Shown one piece after another: positions 20,944 to 29,682 of a DNA stretch of 64,000 nt. Position numbers and translations under genes: made by a program. The stretch comes from Alcanivorax sp. (GTDB lineage: Bacteria; Pseudomonadota; Gammaproteobacteria; Pseudomonadales; Alcanivoracaceae), in assembly GCF_002726155.1 (NCBI RefSeq), contig NZ_PBSH01000042.1, positions 1 through 64,000 of the forward strand. Direction: 5' to 3'. Each line of letters opens with the position of its first letter. Positions within the stretch are counted from its first letter, which is position 1. The notes under the pieces were generated by a model that was not told the origin of the DNA, ran no database searches, and worked only from the letters and a program-made list of their open reading frames with translations.

Positions 20944-21738
20944 ATGTCTTTCATGCGCCCCTTGGGCAACACAGGGTTAACCGTCAGCGCACTCGGCCTG
21001 GGCACGGTAAAAATCGGCCGCGACAAGGGTGTGAAATACCCCAATGGTTTCACCATCCCGGATGACCACGCGGTAATCGAGCTGCTGGCCCAGGCGCAGG
21101 ATCTTGGTATCAACCTGATCGACACCGCGCCGGCCTACGGCCACAGTGAAGCTCGTCTCGGCCAGCTGATAAGCCGGCGCCAGGATTGGGTGATCGTCAC
21201 CAAGGTGGGCGAAGAGTTTGATAACGACAGCGGTGAAAGCCTTTTCGACTTCTCACCGGAACACGTCCGCCGCTCCGTGGAGCGCAGCCTGAAACGGCTT
21301 AATACTGATTACCTGGATTGCGTACTGATTCACTCCGATGGCAATGACACGGGGATCATCAAACAGGGCACCCTGGATGCCCTGAACGACCTGAAGAAAA
21401 AAGGGCTGGTGCGCACCACTGGCATGTCCACCAAGACCGTGGCGGGCGGTATTGCCTGCCTGAACCACGCCGACATGGCCATGGTCACCTACAACCTTCA
21501 GCACCACGATGAAGTACCGGTGATCGAACACGCCGCCGCTCACCACAAAGGCATCCTGATCAAGAAAGCCTTTGCCAGCGGCCACCTCAATGACACCCTT
21601 GCGGACCCGGTGCAGGAAAGTCTGAACCAGATCCTTGGCACCGCTGGCGTCAGCAGTATCATTGCCGGCACCATCAATCCCGTTCACTTGCGGGAAAACG
21701 TGGCCAAGGCCCGGCAGGCCTGCAAGACCGCCCCATAA
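20944..21738 (+). CDS. Aldo/keto reductase
   Basis: This 264-residue protein shows the aldo/keto reductase barrel. LGLGTVKIGRD is the N-terminal strand, NLIDTAPAYGHSEARLGQLI contains the catalytic Asp and Tyr, WVIVTKVGEEF holds the active-site Lys, and TDYLDCVLIHSDG supplies the His. The C-terminal VSSIIAGTINPVHLRENV aligns with the NADP-binding end of the family, although it is short. Cytosolic NAD(P)H-dependent carbonyl reduction is expected; the substrate is unknown. AGGAG precedes the ATG. The small secreted-protein gene follows 17 bp downstream and may be co-transcribed. Confidence 0.88.
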   Translation: MSFMRPLGNTGLTVSALGLGTVKIGRDKGVKYPNGFTIPDDHAVIELLAQAQDLGINLIDTAPAYGHSEARLGQLISRRQDWVIVTKVGEEFDNDSGESLFDFSPEHVRRSVERSLKRLNTDYLDCVLIHSDGNDTGIIKQGTLDALNDLKKKGLVRTTGMSTKTVAGGIACLNHADMAMVTYNLQHHDEVPVIEHAAAHHKGILIKKAFASGHLNDTLADPVQESLNQILGTAGVSSIIAGTINPVHLRENVAKARQACKTAP

Positions 21739-21755
21739 CAACAACAGGAAACACC

Positions 21756-22088
21756 ATGCGTTTTTGTCTGATGATTCTGCTACTCGGCACGTCACTCGCA
21801 GCACAGGCGGATAAAATATTACTGCTTCGCGAAGCCCCTCAGGGCTGCGAAGAAAAGGGGGAAGTCTCGGTGTCGTCAGGGAGCAAGATGCAGGGCATGT
21901 TGTTCAGCGATGCGTTCATCAATAACAACGTGAACAAGAAGCTCGCCAAAGCCATCAAGAAAGCCGGCGGCAACCGCGGCATGCTCAGCGATCGCCGCGA
22001 GTTTATGATGGAGAGCCATTTTCGCGGTATTGAGCATATCGAGCTGGATGCCTGGGTCTGGCACTGCGAAGAAGAGGAAGAAGACTGA
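21756..22088 (+). CDS. Small exported protein of unknown function
   Basis: This 110-residue protein starts with a signal peptide (MRFCLMILLLGTSLAAQA). The mature part holds CEEKGEVSVSSGS and a second Cys near the end (WHCEEEEED), which could form a disulfide with the first. The CEEKGEV-like start recalls DUF4156-type lipoproteins, but there is no lipobox, so that is only a weak resemblance. The tail is strongly acidic. AGGAAA upstream supports the start. It is probably translated from the aldo/keto reductase message and ends at a strong terminator. Confidence 0.65.
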   Translation: MRFCLMILLLGTSLAAQADKILLLREAPQGCEEKGEVSVSSGSKMQGMLFSDAFINNNVNKKLAKAIKKAGGNRGMLSDRREFMMESHFRGIEHIELDAWVWHCEEEEED

Positions 22089-22135
22089 CAGCCACAAGCG
22101 ACAACACGATGTTGAGCTTGCTGGACCGGCAAACA

Positions 22136-22171
22136 AAGAGGCCGCGCCCAACTGTTTGGACGCGGCCTCTT
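22136..22171. terminator. Strong hairpin between convergent genes
   Basis: AAGAGGCCGCG (22136-22146) is exactly complementary to CGCGGCCTCTT (22161-22171). The hairpin lies about 50 bp after the small exported-protein gene and before the convergent patatin gene. The T-tract is interrupted, so it may work in either direction with moderate efficiency. Confidence 0.75.
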
Positions 22172-22217
22172 GCGTTTAAATACGCCGGCAAGCGAGATCG
22201 CAATGCAACCCTATCAG

Positions 22218-23069
22218 CTAGCAACTCGACGCTTGCTTCACCTCCGCGCCCAACGATTGCAATCCAGCCCAATGGCCTTGCTGATACCCCTGCTCCAGTT
22301 TTTCCACATTGGTGGTCAACCGGTTCACAGGGAAGTGCACTGGCGGCGCGATCACATTGAGCTGACAACCTTCAGGCGGATTATCGATAAAATCCAACGC
22401 TTGATTATAAGCATCCGTGCGATTCGCCATGGCCTCATACAAGGCGGGCATATCACGAACCCAGGGCTTTAATAAGGGCGTCAAGGCACTGGGACGTTTA
22501 CGAAACCCCTGCGGGCGGGACAACACCACGGTAATTTCCCGCGCCCCCTGCTCGTAAGCCCAACGCACTGGAATGGAATCCGCCAGCCCGCCATCGGTCA
22601 TGGGGTGGCCGGCTACCGTGGGAAAATCGCGATAAGCAAAAGGGATGGAACAGGACGCCGTCATCACGTCGTCCAGGTTATCCGGGCGAGTTTCAAAATA
22701 GCGCGGCGCCCCGTCTTCCACCGAGGTCGTCACCACCCACAAGGGCACCTTACCTTGCCAGTGCTGCTCCAGACTTAACGGCACCTCCAGGCGGGACTGA
22801 TGCCACAACCAGTGCACATCGCACAGGTGCCCGCCGGCCATAAAGCGCTGCCAGTTGATAAAGTCCGGGCGGCAAGCATGGTCGGTGATGATCCGCCGGC
22901 TTCTGCCATGATCCCCCGCCAGGTAACCAATCAGGTTGGTCGAGCCCGCCGATACGCCCACCGCAAAGTCGAAACGGTGATGGGAGTTTTCCAGAAACGC
23001 ATCCAGCACACCGGCGGCGAAAATGCCGCGCATGGCACCGCCTTCCACAACCAACGCACGCTGAGTCAT
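22218..23069 (-). CDS. Patatin-like phospholipase family protein (YjjU-like)
   Basis: This 283-residue protein has the patatin catalytic dyad. EGGAMRGIFAAGVLDAF forms the oxyanion loop near residues 9-25, the nucleophile is Ser40 in VGVSAGSTN (GxSxG), and the catalytic aspartate lies in TDGGLADSIPVRWA. No signal peptide is seen, so it should act from the cytosol on phospholipid or lysophospholipid. Overall layout resembles E. coli YjjU. It is a single-gene unit, divergent from the urea block with 330 bp between starts. Confidence 0.88.
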   Translation of the reverse strand: MTQRALVVEGGAMRGIFAAGVLDAFLENSHHRFDFAVGVSAGSTNLIGYLAGDHGRSRRIITDHACRPDFINWQRFMAGGHLCDVHWLWHQSRLEVPLSLEQHWQGKVPLWVVTTSVEDGAPRYFETRPDNLDDVMTASCSIPFAYRDFPTVAGHPMTDGGLADSIPVRWAYEQGAREITVVLSRPQGFRKRPSALTPLLKPWVRDMPALYEAMANRTDAYNQALDFIDNPPEGCQLNVIAPPVHFPVNRLTTNVEKLEQGYQQGHWAGLQSLGAEVKQASSC

Positions 23070-23217
23070 TACCTTTCCTCCACCTCGAATCCGCTCATCG
23101 GAGCCGCTTCAATCACGATGCCAGAGTAAACAAATCGGTGGAAATAGAGCCTTGCTGTTCCTGCCATCGGCTTACCTGATCAATAACACGATCTGCACTT
23201 GCGCGCGGGGCAACGCC

Positions 23218-23234
23218 TGCACCGATACAGCGCA
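23218..23234 (+). promoter_or_regulatory. Candidate NtrC-type enhancer site
   Basis: The 17-bp window begins TGCACC and ends AGCGCA after five bases, matching the TGCACY-N5-RGTGCA NtrC pattern at both ends except two positions of the right half. It lies about 120 bp upstream of the sigma-54 promoter, the usual enhancer distance. The rest of the 330-bp patatin/allophanate-hydrolase gap showed no further clear site. Confidence 0.4.
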
Positions 23235-23340
23235 AGCGCATCAGGTTAGCGCATCCAGTCTCCGCCCAGGGGCCGGGCCGACTCAATGGAATCACTATTA
23301 ATTATTGTAAAAACAACACGTTAAATATTTTCTGCGTGGC

Positions 23341-23356
23341 TGGCACCGCATTTGCA
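23341..23356 (+). promoter_or_regulatory. Sigma-54 (RpoN) promoter of the urea block
   Basis: TGGCAC-CGCAT-TTGCA fits the -24/-12 consensus TGGCACR-N4-TTGCW, with exactly 10 bases between the invariant GG and GC. Transcription would start near 23367, about 33 bp before the first ATG. Sigma-54 with NtrC is the standard control for nitrogen-scavenging genes, which matches the downstream urea genes. Confidence 0.8.
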
Positions 23357-23399
23357 CAAGTTCGCATACCAACTTGTATTCAACCAGGTGTGCTAACGA

Positions 23400-25199
23400 A
23401 TGATTGGCTGGACTCTTCAACAATGGCAGGCGGCCTACCGCAGTGGTGATCTCACCCCGGTACAGGCCATGAAAGAACTGGCACCACGACTTCACGACAG
23501 TGAACGTGCCCTGTGGATCCACCTGCTGGATGAGTCCTCATTGATTGAGCAGGCCAACGCTCTAACCGATTCATCCCTGCCACTGTATGGCATTCCCTTC
23601 GCAGTCAAAGACAATATCGATGTGGCAGACCTGCCCACCACCGCCGCCTGCCCGGACTTCACCTACATCCCGAAGCAGGACGCCACTGCCGTCCAGTTAC
23701 TGCGCGCTGCCGGCGCCATTGTGGTGGGCAAAACCAACCTGGACCAGTTCGCCACCGGCCTGGTGGGCACCCGCTCCCCCTATGGGGAAGTGCCCAACCC
23801 GTTTAATCCGGATTATCTCAGCGGCGGTTCCAGCTCCGGTTCCGCCACGGCGGTGAGCCTGGGTCTCGTGCCCTTCTCTCTGGGTACGGATACTGCCGGC
23901 TCCGGCCGGGTGCCTGCAGCTTTCACCAATACCGTGGGCCTCAAACCCACACGCGGGGCCATCAGCACCAAAGGTGTTGTGCCCGCCTGCCGGACACTGG
24001 ATTGCGTCAGCATCTTTGCCCTCAACGTAGACGATGCCCAACAGATCTACCGGGTGATCGGTCAATTCGACCCGGACGATGCCTACAGCCGCCCGGCGCC
24101 GGCCTTACAAACCACCGGCCTGCCCGCACGCCCGACGTTAGGCATTCCCAAAGACCTGCCCTGGTTCGGTGATACCCGGGCCAAACAGTTGTGGGAACAA
24201 CAGCTGGAGCAGGTCAAACAGATCGCCGACCTGGTCACCGTGGATACCATGGTGCTGCAAGATGCCGCCGCCCTGCTCTATCAGGGACCCTGGGTGGCTG
24301 AACGCTTCACCGTGACTGAAAGCCTGTTGCAGGAAAAACCCGATGCGCTGCTGCCAGTAATCCGCGACATTCTGGAACCCGCCGCCGCCCTGACCGCCGC
24401 CGACGGTTTCCGCGCCCAATACCAGCTCGCCGAACTGAAACGTCAGTCAGACGCCCTGATGAAAACGGTGGACGCCCTGCTCCTCCCCACCACGCCTGGC
24501 ATTTACACCCGCGCCGCGGTGCAGGCCGACCCGATTACCCTGAACAGCCAGCTCGGCACCTGGACCAACTTCGTCAATTTGCTGGACCTGTGCGCCCTGG
24601 CGCTGCCCGGCGGCTTTCGTGAAGACAGCCTGCCCGGCGGCTTCACCCTGATTGGCCCGGCCTGGCAAGACCATGCGCTGGCCGACTTCGGGCAACGCTG
24701 GCAGCAGGCGCAGCCCTGGCAGGCCGGCGCCACCGGTCAGCTCTTGCCGGAGCCGCAACCCCGCGCGACCAATGCTGATGACGACGATCTGATCACCGTC
24801 GCGGTAGTCGGCGCCCACCTTACCGGCATGCCCCTCAACACCCAGCTCACCGAACGCGGCGGGGTATTGCTCGAAGCCACTCACACCGCCCCCTGTTACC
24901 GCCTCTACGCCCTGGCCAACACAGTACCGCCCAAACCCGGGCTGATCCGCAACGAGAAAAGCGGCGGCGACAGCATCCCCATCGAACTGTGGCAAATGCC
25001 GGTGAAACACTTCGGCAGTTTTGTCGGCCTGATTCCCGCCCCACTGGGCATCGGCAGCCTGGAAACCGCCGACGGGCGCTGGGTGAAAGGCTTTATCTGT
25101 GAGCCCTGGGCCATTGATGACGCCACCGACATTACCGCTCTGGACGGCTGGAGAAACTACATCGCGCAACTGAAAAAAAACGCTGAGGAGACACACTGA
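23400..25199 (+). CDS. atzF: Allophanate hydrolase
   Basis: This 599-residue amidase-signature enzyme hydrolyses allophanate to ammonia and carbon dioxide. The Ser-cisSer-Lys triad is visible: Lys70 in GIPFAVKDNID, the cis-serine in SGGSSSGSA near 144, and the nucleophile in GTDTAGSGR near 168. The C-terminal domain (about residues 460-599) has the DDDLITVAVVGAHLTGMPLN and IELWQMPVKHFGSFVGLIPAPLGIGSL blocks of full-length AtzF/DUR1-type enzymes. AGGTG precedes the ATG. Its stop overlaps the start of the urea carboxylase by 1 bp, so the two are translationally coupled. Confidence 0.93.
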   Translation: MIGWTLQQWQAAYRSGDLTPVQAMKELAPRLHDSERALWIHLLDESSLIEQANALTDSSLPLYGIPFAVKDNIDVADLPTTAACPDFTYIPKQDATAVQLLRAAGAIVVGKTNLDQFATGLVGTRSPYGEVPNPFNPDYLSGGSSSGSATAVSLGLVPFSLGTDTAGSGRVPAAFTNTVGLKPTRGAISTKGVVPACRTLDCVSIFALNVDDAQQIYRVIGQFDPDDAYSRPAPALQTTGLPARPTLGIPKDLPWFGDTRAKQLWEQQLEQVKQIADLVTVDTMVLQDAAALLYQGPWVAERFTVTESLLQEKPDALLPVIRDILEPAAALTAADGFRAQYQLAELKRQSDALMKTVDALLLPTTPGIYTRAAVQADPITLNSQLGTWTNFVNLLDLCALALPGGFREDSLPGGFTLIGPAWQDHALADFGQRWQQAQPWQAGATGQLLPEPQPRATNADDDDLITVAVVGAHLTGMPLNTQLTERGGVLLEATHTAPCYRLYALANTVPPKPGLIRNEKSGGDSIPIELWQMPVKHFGSFVGLIPAPLGIGSLETADGRWVKGFICEPWAIDDATDITALDGWRNYIAQLKKNAEETH

Positions 25200-28100
25200 T
25201 GCTGAAAAAAGTCCTGATCGCCAACCGTGGGGAGATCGCGGTTCGCATTTGCCGCACCCTGTCGCAGATGGGCATCAGCTCGGTGGCGGTATACTCCGAT
25301 GCAGACCGTAACAGCCAGCATGTCAGTGCCGCCGACGAAGCGGTGGCGCTGGGTGGGCAAACCGCCGCGGAAAGCTATCTGCGCACCGACCTGATCCTCA
25401 AGGCCGCCAAAGACACCGGCGCCCAGGCGATCATTCCGGGCTACGGGTTTCTTTCGGAAAATGCCGAGTTTGCGGAAACCTGTGAAGCCAACGGCATTGC
25501 CTTTATCGGCCCCACCCCGAAACAGCTCCGAGAGTTCGGCCTCAAACATGAGGCCCGCGCGCTGGCGGAAAAAGCCGGCGTTCCGCTCGCCCCCGGTACT
25601 GACCTGCTACAAAGCCTGGACGAAGCCAGGCAGGCAGCCAGCGACATCGGTTATCCGATCATGCTGAAAAGCACTGCCGGCGGTGGTGGCATCGGCTTGT
25701 CGCGCTGTAATGATGAAGCCGAACTGGTCGCCGCCTATGAATCCGTGAAACGACTGGGCGAAAATTTCTTCTCCGACAGCGGCGTATTCATCGAACGTTT
25801 TGTGGCTCGCGCCCGCCATGTGGAAGTGCAAATTTTCGGTGACGGTAACGGCACCGTACTGGCACTGGGTGAGCGGGAGTGCTCCCTGCAACGGCGCAAT
25901 CAGAAAGTGGTGGAAGAAACTCCGGCCCCCAACCTGCCGCAAGCCACCCGCGAAAAACTCCACGCCAGCGCAGCGCGCCTGGGTCAATCCGTCAAATACC
26001 GTTCCGCCGGCACGGTGGAATATATCTACGACGACGAGCGCGACGAATTTTATTTCCTGGAAGTCAACACCCGCCTGCAAGTGGAACACGGTGTCACCGA
26101 ATCCGTATTCGGTGTGGATCTGGTCGCCTGGATGCTAATGCTTGCCGGCGGTGAACGTCCCCCACTCGATGACACCTACACCAGCCAGGGCGCGGCCATG
26201 GAAGTCCGCATTTACGCCGAAGACGCCCTGAAAGATTTCCAGCCCAGCCCCGGCGAGCTCACCGAAGTGCTCTTCCCGGATAACGTTCGGCTGGACGGCT
26301 GGGTAGAGACCGGCACCGTGGTGAGCCCTCATTACGATCCCATGCTCGCCAAACTTATCGTCCACGGTGATGATCGCCAGGATGCACTGGAGAAGATGCA
26401 AAATGCACTGGCGCAAACTCGTCTGTCCGGTATCGCCACCAACCTGGATTACCTGCGCCAAATTTTACTCGATCAGAATGTCATCGCCGGTACCGTATCC
26501 ACCCGCTACCTGGAAACCTTCAACTATACGCCCATGGCGTTCGAGATTGTGGACCCGGGCACCTACACCACGGTGCAGGATTACCCGGGCCGTGCCGGCT
26601 ACTGGGATATCGGCGTTCCGCCCTCCGGCCCCATGGATGATTTCGCATTCCGGCTGGCCAACCGCATCGTCGGCAATCACCACAGTGCCGCCGGGCTGGA
26701 AGCCACCCTGGTCGGCCCCAGCCTGAAATTTCATTGCGATACTGTGGTCGCTCTCACTGGTGCATCCTGTGACGCGCAGGTGGACGGCAACCCAGTCAAT
26801 TTCTGGGAGCCTCTCGCCATCAAGGCCGGCCAGACCCTGACTACCGGCAAAGTCGACAACGGTTGCCGGACCTATATTGCTGTACGCAACGGCATCGATG
26901 TGCCGGATTACCTGGGTAGCAAATCCACCTTTGTGCTGGGACAGTTCGGCGGCCACGGTGGCCGCACCTTGCGCAAAGGCGACGTACTTGCCGTCTGCCA
27001 GCCACAGCTGGCCGGCAGTCCCTCACCGGCACCGGTCGCCGACCCTCACCCGGCAGAGAAAAACCTGCTGCCTGACTACCCGCAGTACTGGGATATCAAG
27101 GTGCTGTACGGCCCCCACGGTGCACCGGATTTCTTCACCGAAAAGGCCATCGACGATTTCTTCCAGGCCGACTGGCAAGTGCACTACAACTCTAACCGCC
27201 TGGGCATTCGTCTGGTCGGCCCGAAGCCGAGCTGGACCCGCACCGACGGCGGCGAAGCCGGCCTGCACCCGTCCAATGTACACGACAATGAATACGCCAT
27301 TGGCTCGATCAATTTCACCGGCGATTTCCCGGTTATCCTGACCAAGGATGGCCCCAGCCTGGGTGGGTTTGTGTGCCCAGTAACCATTGCCAAAGCCGAA
27401 CTGTGGAAAGTGGGGCAACTGAAACCCGGCGACAGCATTCGTTTCTCAGCCATCAGTTTCGCTGAAGCCAAAGCTCTGGAGGAAGCCCAGGATGCCTCCA
27501 TCGAGAACCTGGGTGTTATTCCGGTGGTACAGCCTGCCATTGCCGATCACAACACCGCCTGCACCTCGGCTACCATGCTCGCCGAGCACGACGCCGAAGG
27601 CGATGTACCGCGTATCGTCTACCGTCAGGCGGGCGACAAATACATCCTGATCGAGTACGGAGACAACGTGCTCGACCTGGCTTTGCGCATGCGTGTGCAT
27701 GCGTTGATGGAGAATCTGAAAAGCGCACCTGTCAGCGGGATTCTGGAACTGTCACCCGGCGTTCGCAGTCTGCAGGTTCACTACGATTCCCGCCTGATTG
27801 ATCAGGCAACGCTGGTCAACACCCTGCTGGAGCGGGAAAAAACCATCGGCAATGTGGACGACATGGTGGTTACCTCTCGCGTCCTGCATTTACCCATGGC
27901 ATTTGAAGACAGCGCCACTCTGGATGCGGTACAGCGCTATCAGGAAACCATCCGCAGTGACGCGCCCTGGTTACCGAACAATGTGGAATTCATTCGCCGC
28001 ATCAACGGCCTGGATTCCACCGAACAGGTACGCGACATCATCTTCAGTGCCAGCTATCTGGTACTCGGCCTGGGCGATGTGTATCTCGGTGCCCCCTGTG

Positions 28101-28822
28101 CCGTGCCCATTGATCCTCGCCACCGCCTGATGACATCCAAATACAATCCGGCACGGACGTTCACCGCCGAAGGCACCGTCGGGATTGGTGGCGTTTACAT
28201 GTGTATTTACGGCATGGACTCCCCCGGCGGTTACCAGCTGGTAGGCCGCACCCTGCCCATCTGGAACAAGCACCTCAAGAACAAGCAATTTCACAACGGT
28301 GAACCCTGGTTACTGAAATTTTTCGACCAGGTGCGCTACTACCCGGTCAGCGAAGCCAGGCTCACCGAAATGCGTGACGCCTTCCGCCATGGCCACCTGG
28401 ATGTGGAGATCACGGAAGAGCCGTTCAGCCTGAAAGCACACCGCGAATTCCTGGCGGAAATCGAACCGGAAATGGCCGCTTTCAATGCGCGCCGTGATGC
28501 CGCCTACCGCGAAGAAGTGGCCCTCTGGCAAAACGAGGATGCCGCAATCGAATCCGCGCTCATGGGAAACAGTGCCGACATTGGTGACGTGGATGGCCAC
28601 CTGATCAGCGCAGAAATCAGCGGCAATGTCTGGAAACTGCTGGTGGAAGAAGGAGCCCAGGTCACGGAAGGGCAACCTCTGGTAATCGTGGAAGCCATGA
28701 AAATGGAGTTCGAAATTACCGCCAACGCCAACGGCAAAGTCACCGGCCTGCACTGCAAACCCGGCGCCATTATCAATGCTGGCGACCCGGTCGTTGTCAT
28801 CGACACCGACGCGGTGGCCTGA
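25199..28822 (+). CDS. Urea carboxylase (biotin-dependent)
   Basis: This 1207-residue multidomain enzyme contains a biotin carboxylase region (VLIANRGEIAVRICRTL, then KSTAGGGGIGLSRC for ATP and EVNTRLQVEHGVTE), a carboxyltransferase built from KipA-like (PGRAGYWDIGVPPSGPMDDFAFRLANRIVGN) and KipI-like (VRSLQVHYDSR) parts, and a C-terminal biotinyl domain with VEAMKMEFEI. It converts urea to allophanate at the expense of ATP. Related enzymes act on guanidine instead, but those sit beside carboxyguanidine-deiminase genes, which are absent here. The adjacent urtABCDE favours urea. The substrate is inferred from context. Confidence 0.9.
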   Translation: MLKKVLIANRGEIAVRICRTLSQMGISSVAVYSDADRNSQHVSAADEAVALGGQTAAESYLRTDLILKAAKDTGAQAIIPGYGFLSENAEFAETCEANGIAFIGPTPKQLREFGLKHEARALAEKAGVPLAPGTDLLQSLDEARQAASDIGYPIMLKSTAGGGGIGLSRCNDEAELVAAYESVKRLGENFFSDSGVFIERFVARARHVEVQIFGDGNGTVLALGERECSLQRRNQKVVEETPAPNLPQATREKLHASAARLGQSVKYRSAGTVEYIYDDERDEFYFLEVNTRLQVEHGVTESVFGVDLVAWMLMLAGGERPPLDDTYTSQGAAMEVRIYAEDALKDFQPSPGELTEVLFPDNVRLDGWVETGTVVSPHYDPMLAKLIVHGDDRQDALEKMQNALAQTRLSGIATNLDYLRQILLDQNVIAGTVSTRYLETFNYTPMAFEIVDPGTYTTVQDYPGRAGYWDIGVPPSGPMDDFAFRLANRIVGNHHSAAGLEATLVGPSLKFHCDTVVALTGASCDAQVDGNPVNFWEPLAIKAGQTLTTGKVDNGCRTYIAVRNGIDVPDYLGSKSTFVLGQFGGHGGRTLRKGDVLAVCQPQLAGSPSPAPVADPHPAEKNLLPDYPQYWDIKVLYGPHGAPDFFTEKAIDDFFQADWQVHYNSNRLGIRLVGPKPSWTRTDGGEAGLHPSNVHDNEYAIGSINFTGDFPVILTKDGPSLGGFVCPVTIAKAELWKVGQLKPGDSIRFSAISFAEAKALEEAQDASIENLGVIPVVQPAIADHNTACTSATMLAEHDAEGDVPRIVYRQAGDKYILIEYGDNVLDLALRMRVHALMENLKSAPVSGILELSPGVRSLQVHYDSRLIDQATLVNTLLEREKTIGNVDDMVVTSRVLHLPMAFEDSATLDAVQRYQETIRSDAPWLPNNVEFIRRINGLDSTEQVRDIIFSASYLVLGLGDVYLGAPCAVPIDPRHRLMTSKYNPARTFTAEGTVGIGGVYMCIYGMDSPGGYQLVGRTLPIWNKHLKNKQFHNGEPWLLKFFDQVRYYPVSEARLTEMRDAFRHGHLDVEITEEPFSLKAHREFLAEIEPEMAAFNARRDAAYREEVALWQNEDAAIESALMGNSADIGDVDGHLISAEISGNVWKLLVEEGAQVTEGQPLVIVEAMKMEFEITANANGKVTGLHCKPGAIINAGDPVVVIDTDAVA

Positions 28823-28832
28823 GGGATCAAGC

Positions 28833-29564
28833 ATGAATGTGCGAGCGGCAAAAAAAACCGAAAACCTGGCAGAGCGAATCTATCTGCAACTGAAGCAGGA
28901 CATTTTCGATTTCCGGCTAATGCCCGGTGACCGCTTCAGTGAAAACGAGATCGCCGAACGGATGGGCGTGTCACGCACTCCGGTGCGCGAAGCCCTGTTC
29001 CGCTTACAACGTGAAACTTATGTGGATGTGCTTTACCGCAGCGGCTGGCAGGTCAAGCCCTTTGATTTTAAATACTTCGAGGAGCTGTACGACGTGCGCA
29101 CCATTCTGGAATGCGCCGCCGTACGCAAGCTGTGCGAACAGGACGGAGATCTCAGCAATCTGGATGATCTGGTTAGCCAATGGTGCGTCCCCCGGGATCA
29201 ACGACTCGACGATGGCCCTGTGGTCAGCGGCATGGACGAGCGCTTTCATGAAAAACTGGTGGAAGCCGCCGGCAACAGTGAAATGGCACGCATCCACCAT
29301 GATTTGACCGAACGACTGCGCATCATTCGTCGCCTGGATTTCACCAAACCACCACGGGTAGACGCCACCTACAACGAACATCAAGCGGTACTGGAAGCCA
29401 TCCTGCATCGCCGGGTCGAACAGGCACAGATTCTTTTGCGCGCTCACATTGAAGAATCCCGTAACGAAGTCCGAAAAATCACCGTGCACATGCTGCACGA
29501 AGCCAGTGCACGTAGTCAGTTGCACTCGGTTGAAGCCAGCTCGACCGAAAGAGTCGACGGCTAA
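28833..29564 (+). CDS. GntR/FadR-family (FCD) transcriptional regulator
   Basis: The product has 243 residues from MNVRAAKKTENLAERIYLQLKQDIF, with GAGGGA upstream. The N-terminal winged helix is typical GntR (LMPGDRFSENEIAERMGVSRTPVREALFRLQRE). The C-terminal all-helical FCD effector domain carries the metal-ligand pattern with MDERFHEKLVEAAGNSEM and YNEHQAVLEAILHRR. It lies 10 bp after the urea carboxylase gene and before urtA. It therefore probably adds pathway-specific control (for example by urea, allophanate or another metabolite) on top of the sigma-54 promoter. The effector is unknown. Confidence 0.9.
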   Translation: MNVRAAKKTENLAERIYLQLKQDIFDFRLMPGDRFSENEIAERMGVSRTPVREALFRLQRETYVDVLYRSGWQVKPFDFKYFEELYDVRTILECAAVRKLCEQDGDLSNLDDLVSQWCVPRDQRLDDGPVVSGMDERFHEKLVEAAGNSEMARIHHDLTERLRIIRRLDFTKPPRVDATYNEHQAVLEAILHRRVEQAQILLRAHIEESRNEVRKITVHMLHEASARSQLHSVEASSTERVDG

Positions 29565-29682
29565 CCCGCTAGCGGGGGAACAACGGCCAGTGAATCGGCC
29601 GGATTGCTGGAGCCGGATCTGGTGCTCCGAGGACAGGGTTCACGGAAATGGAAACGCCAACTTAAACGCAAGGGGAAACACC

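Noticed and set aside
23070-23399. Possible ykkC/guanidine-I riboswitch before the urea block
   Set aside because: None of the conserved riboswitch words could be found; the sigma-54 promoter lies only 44-59 bp before the ATG, leaving a leader of about 33 nt, too short for the aptamer.
25199-28822. Guanidine carboxylase instead of urea carboxylase
   Set aside because: No carboxyguanidine deiminase subunit genes or guanidine exporter nearby, while a full urea transporter is; not excluded by sequence alone.
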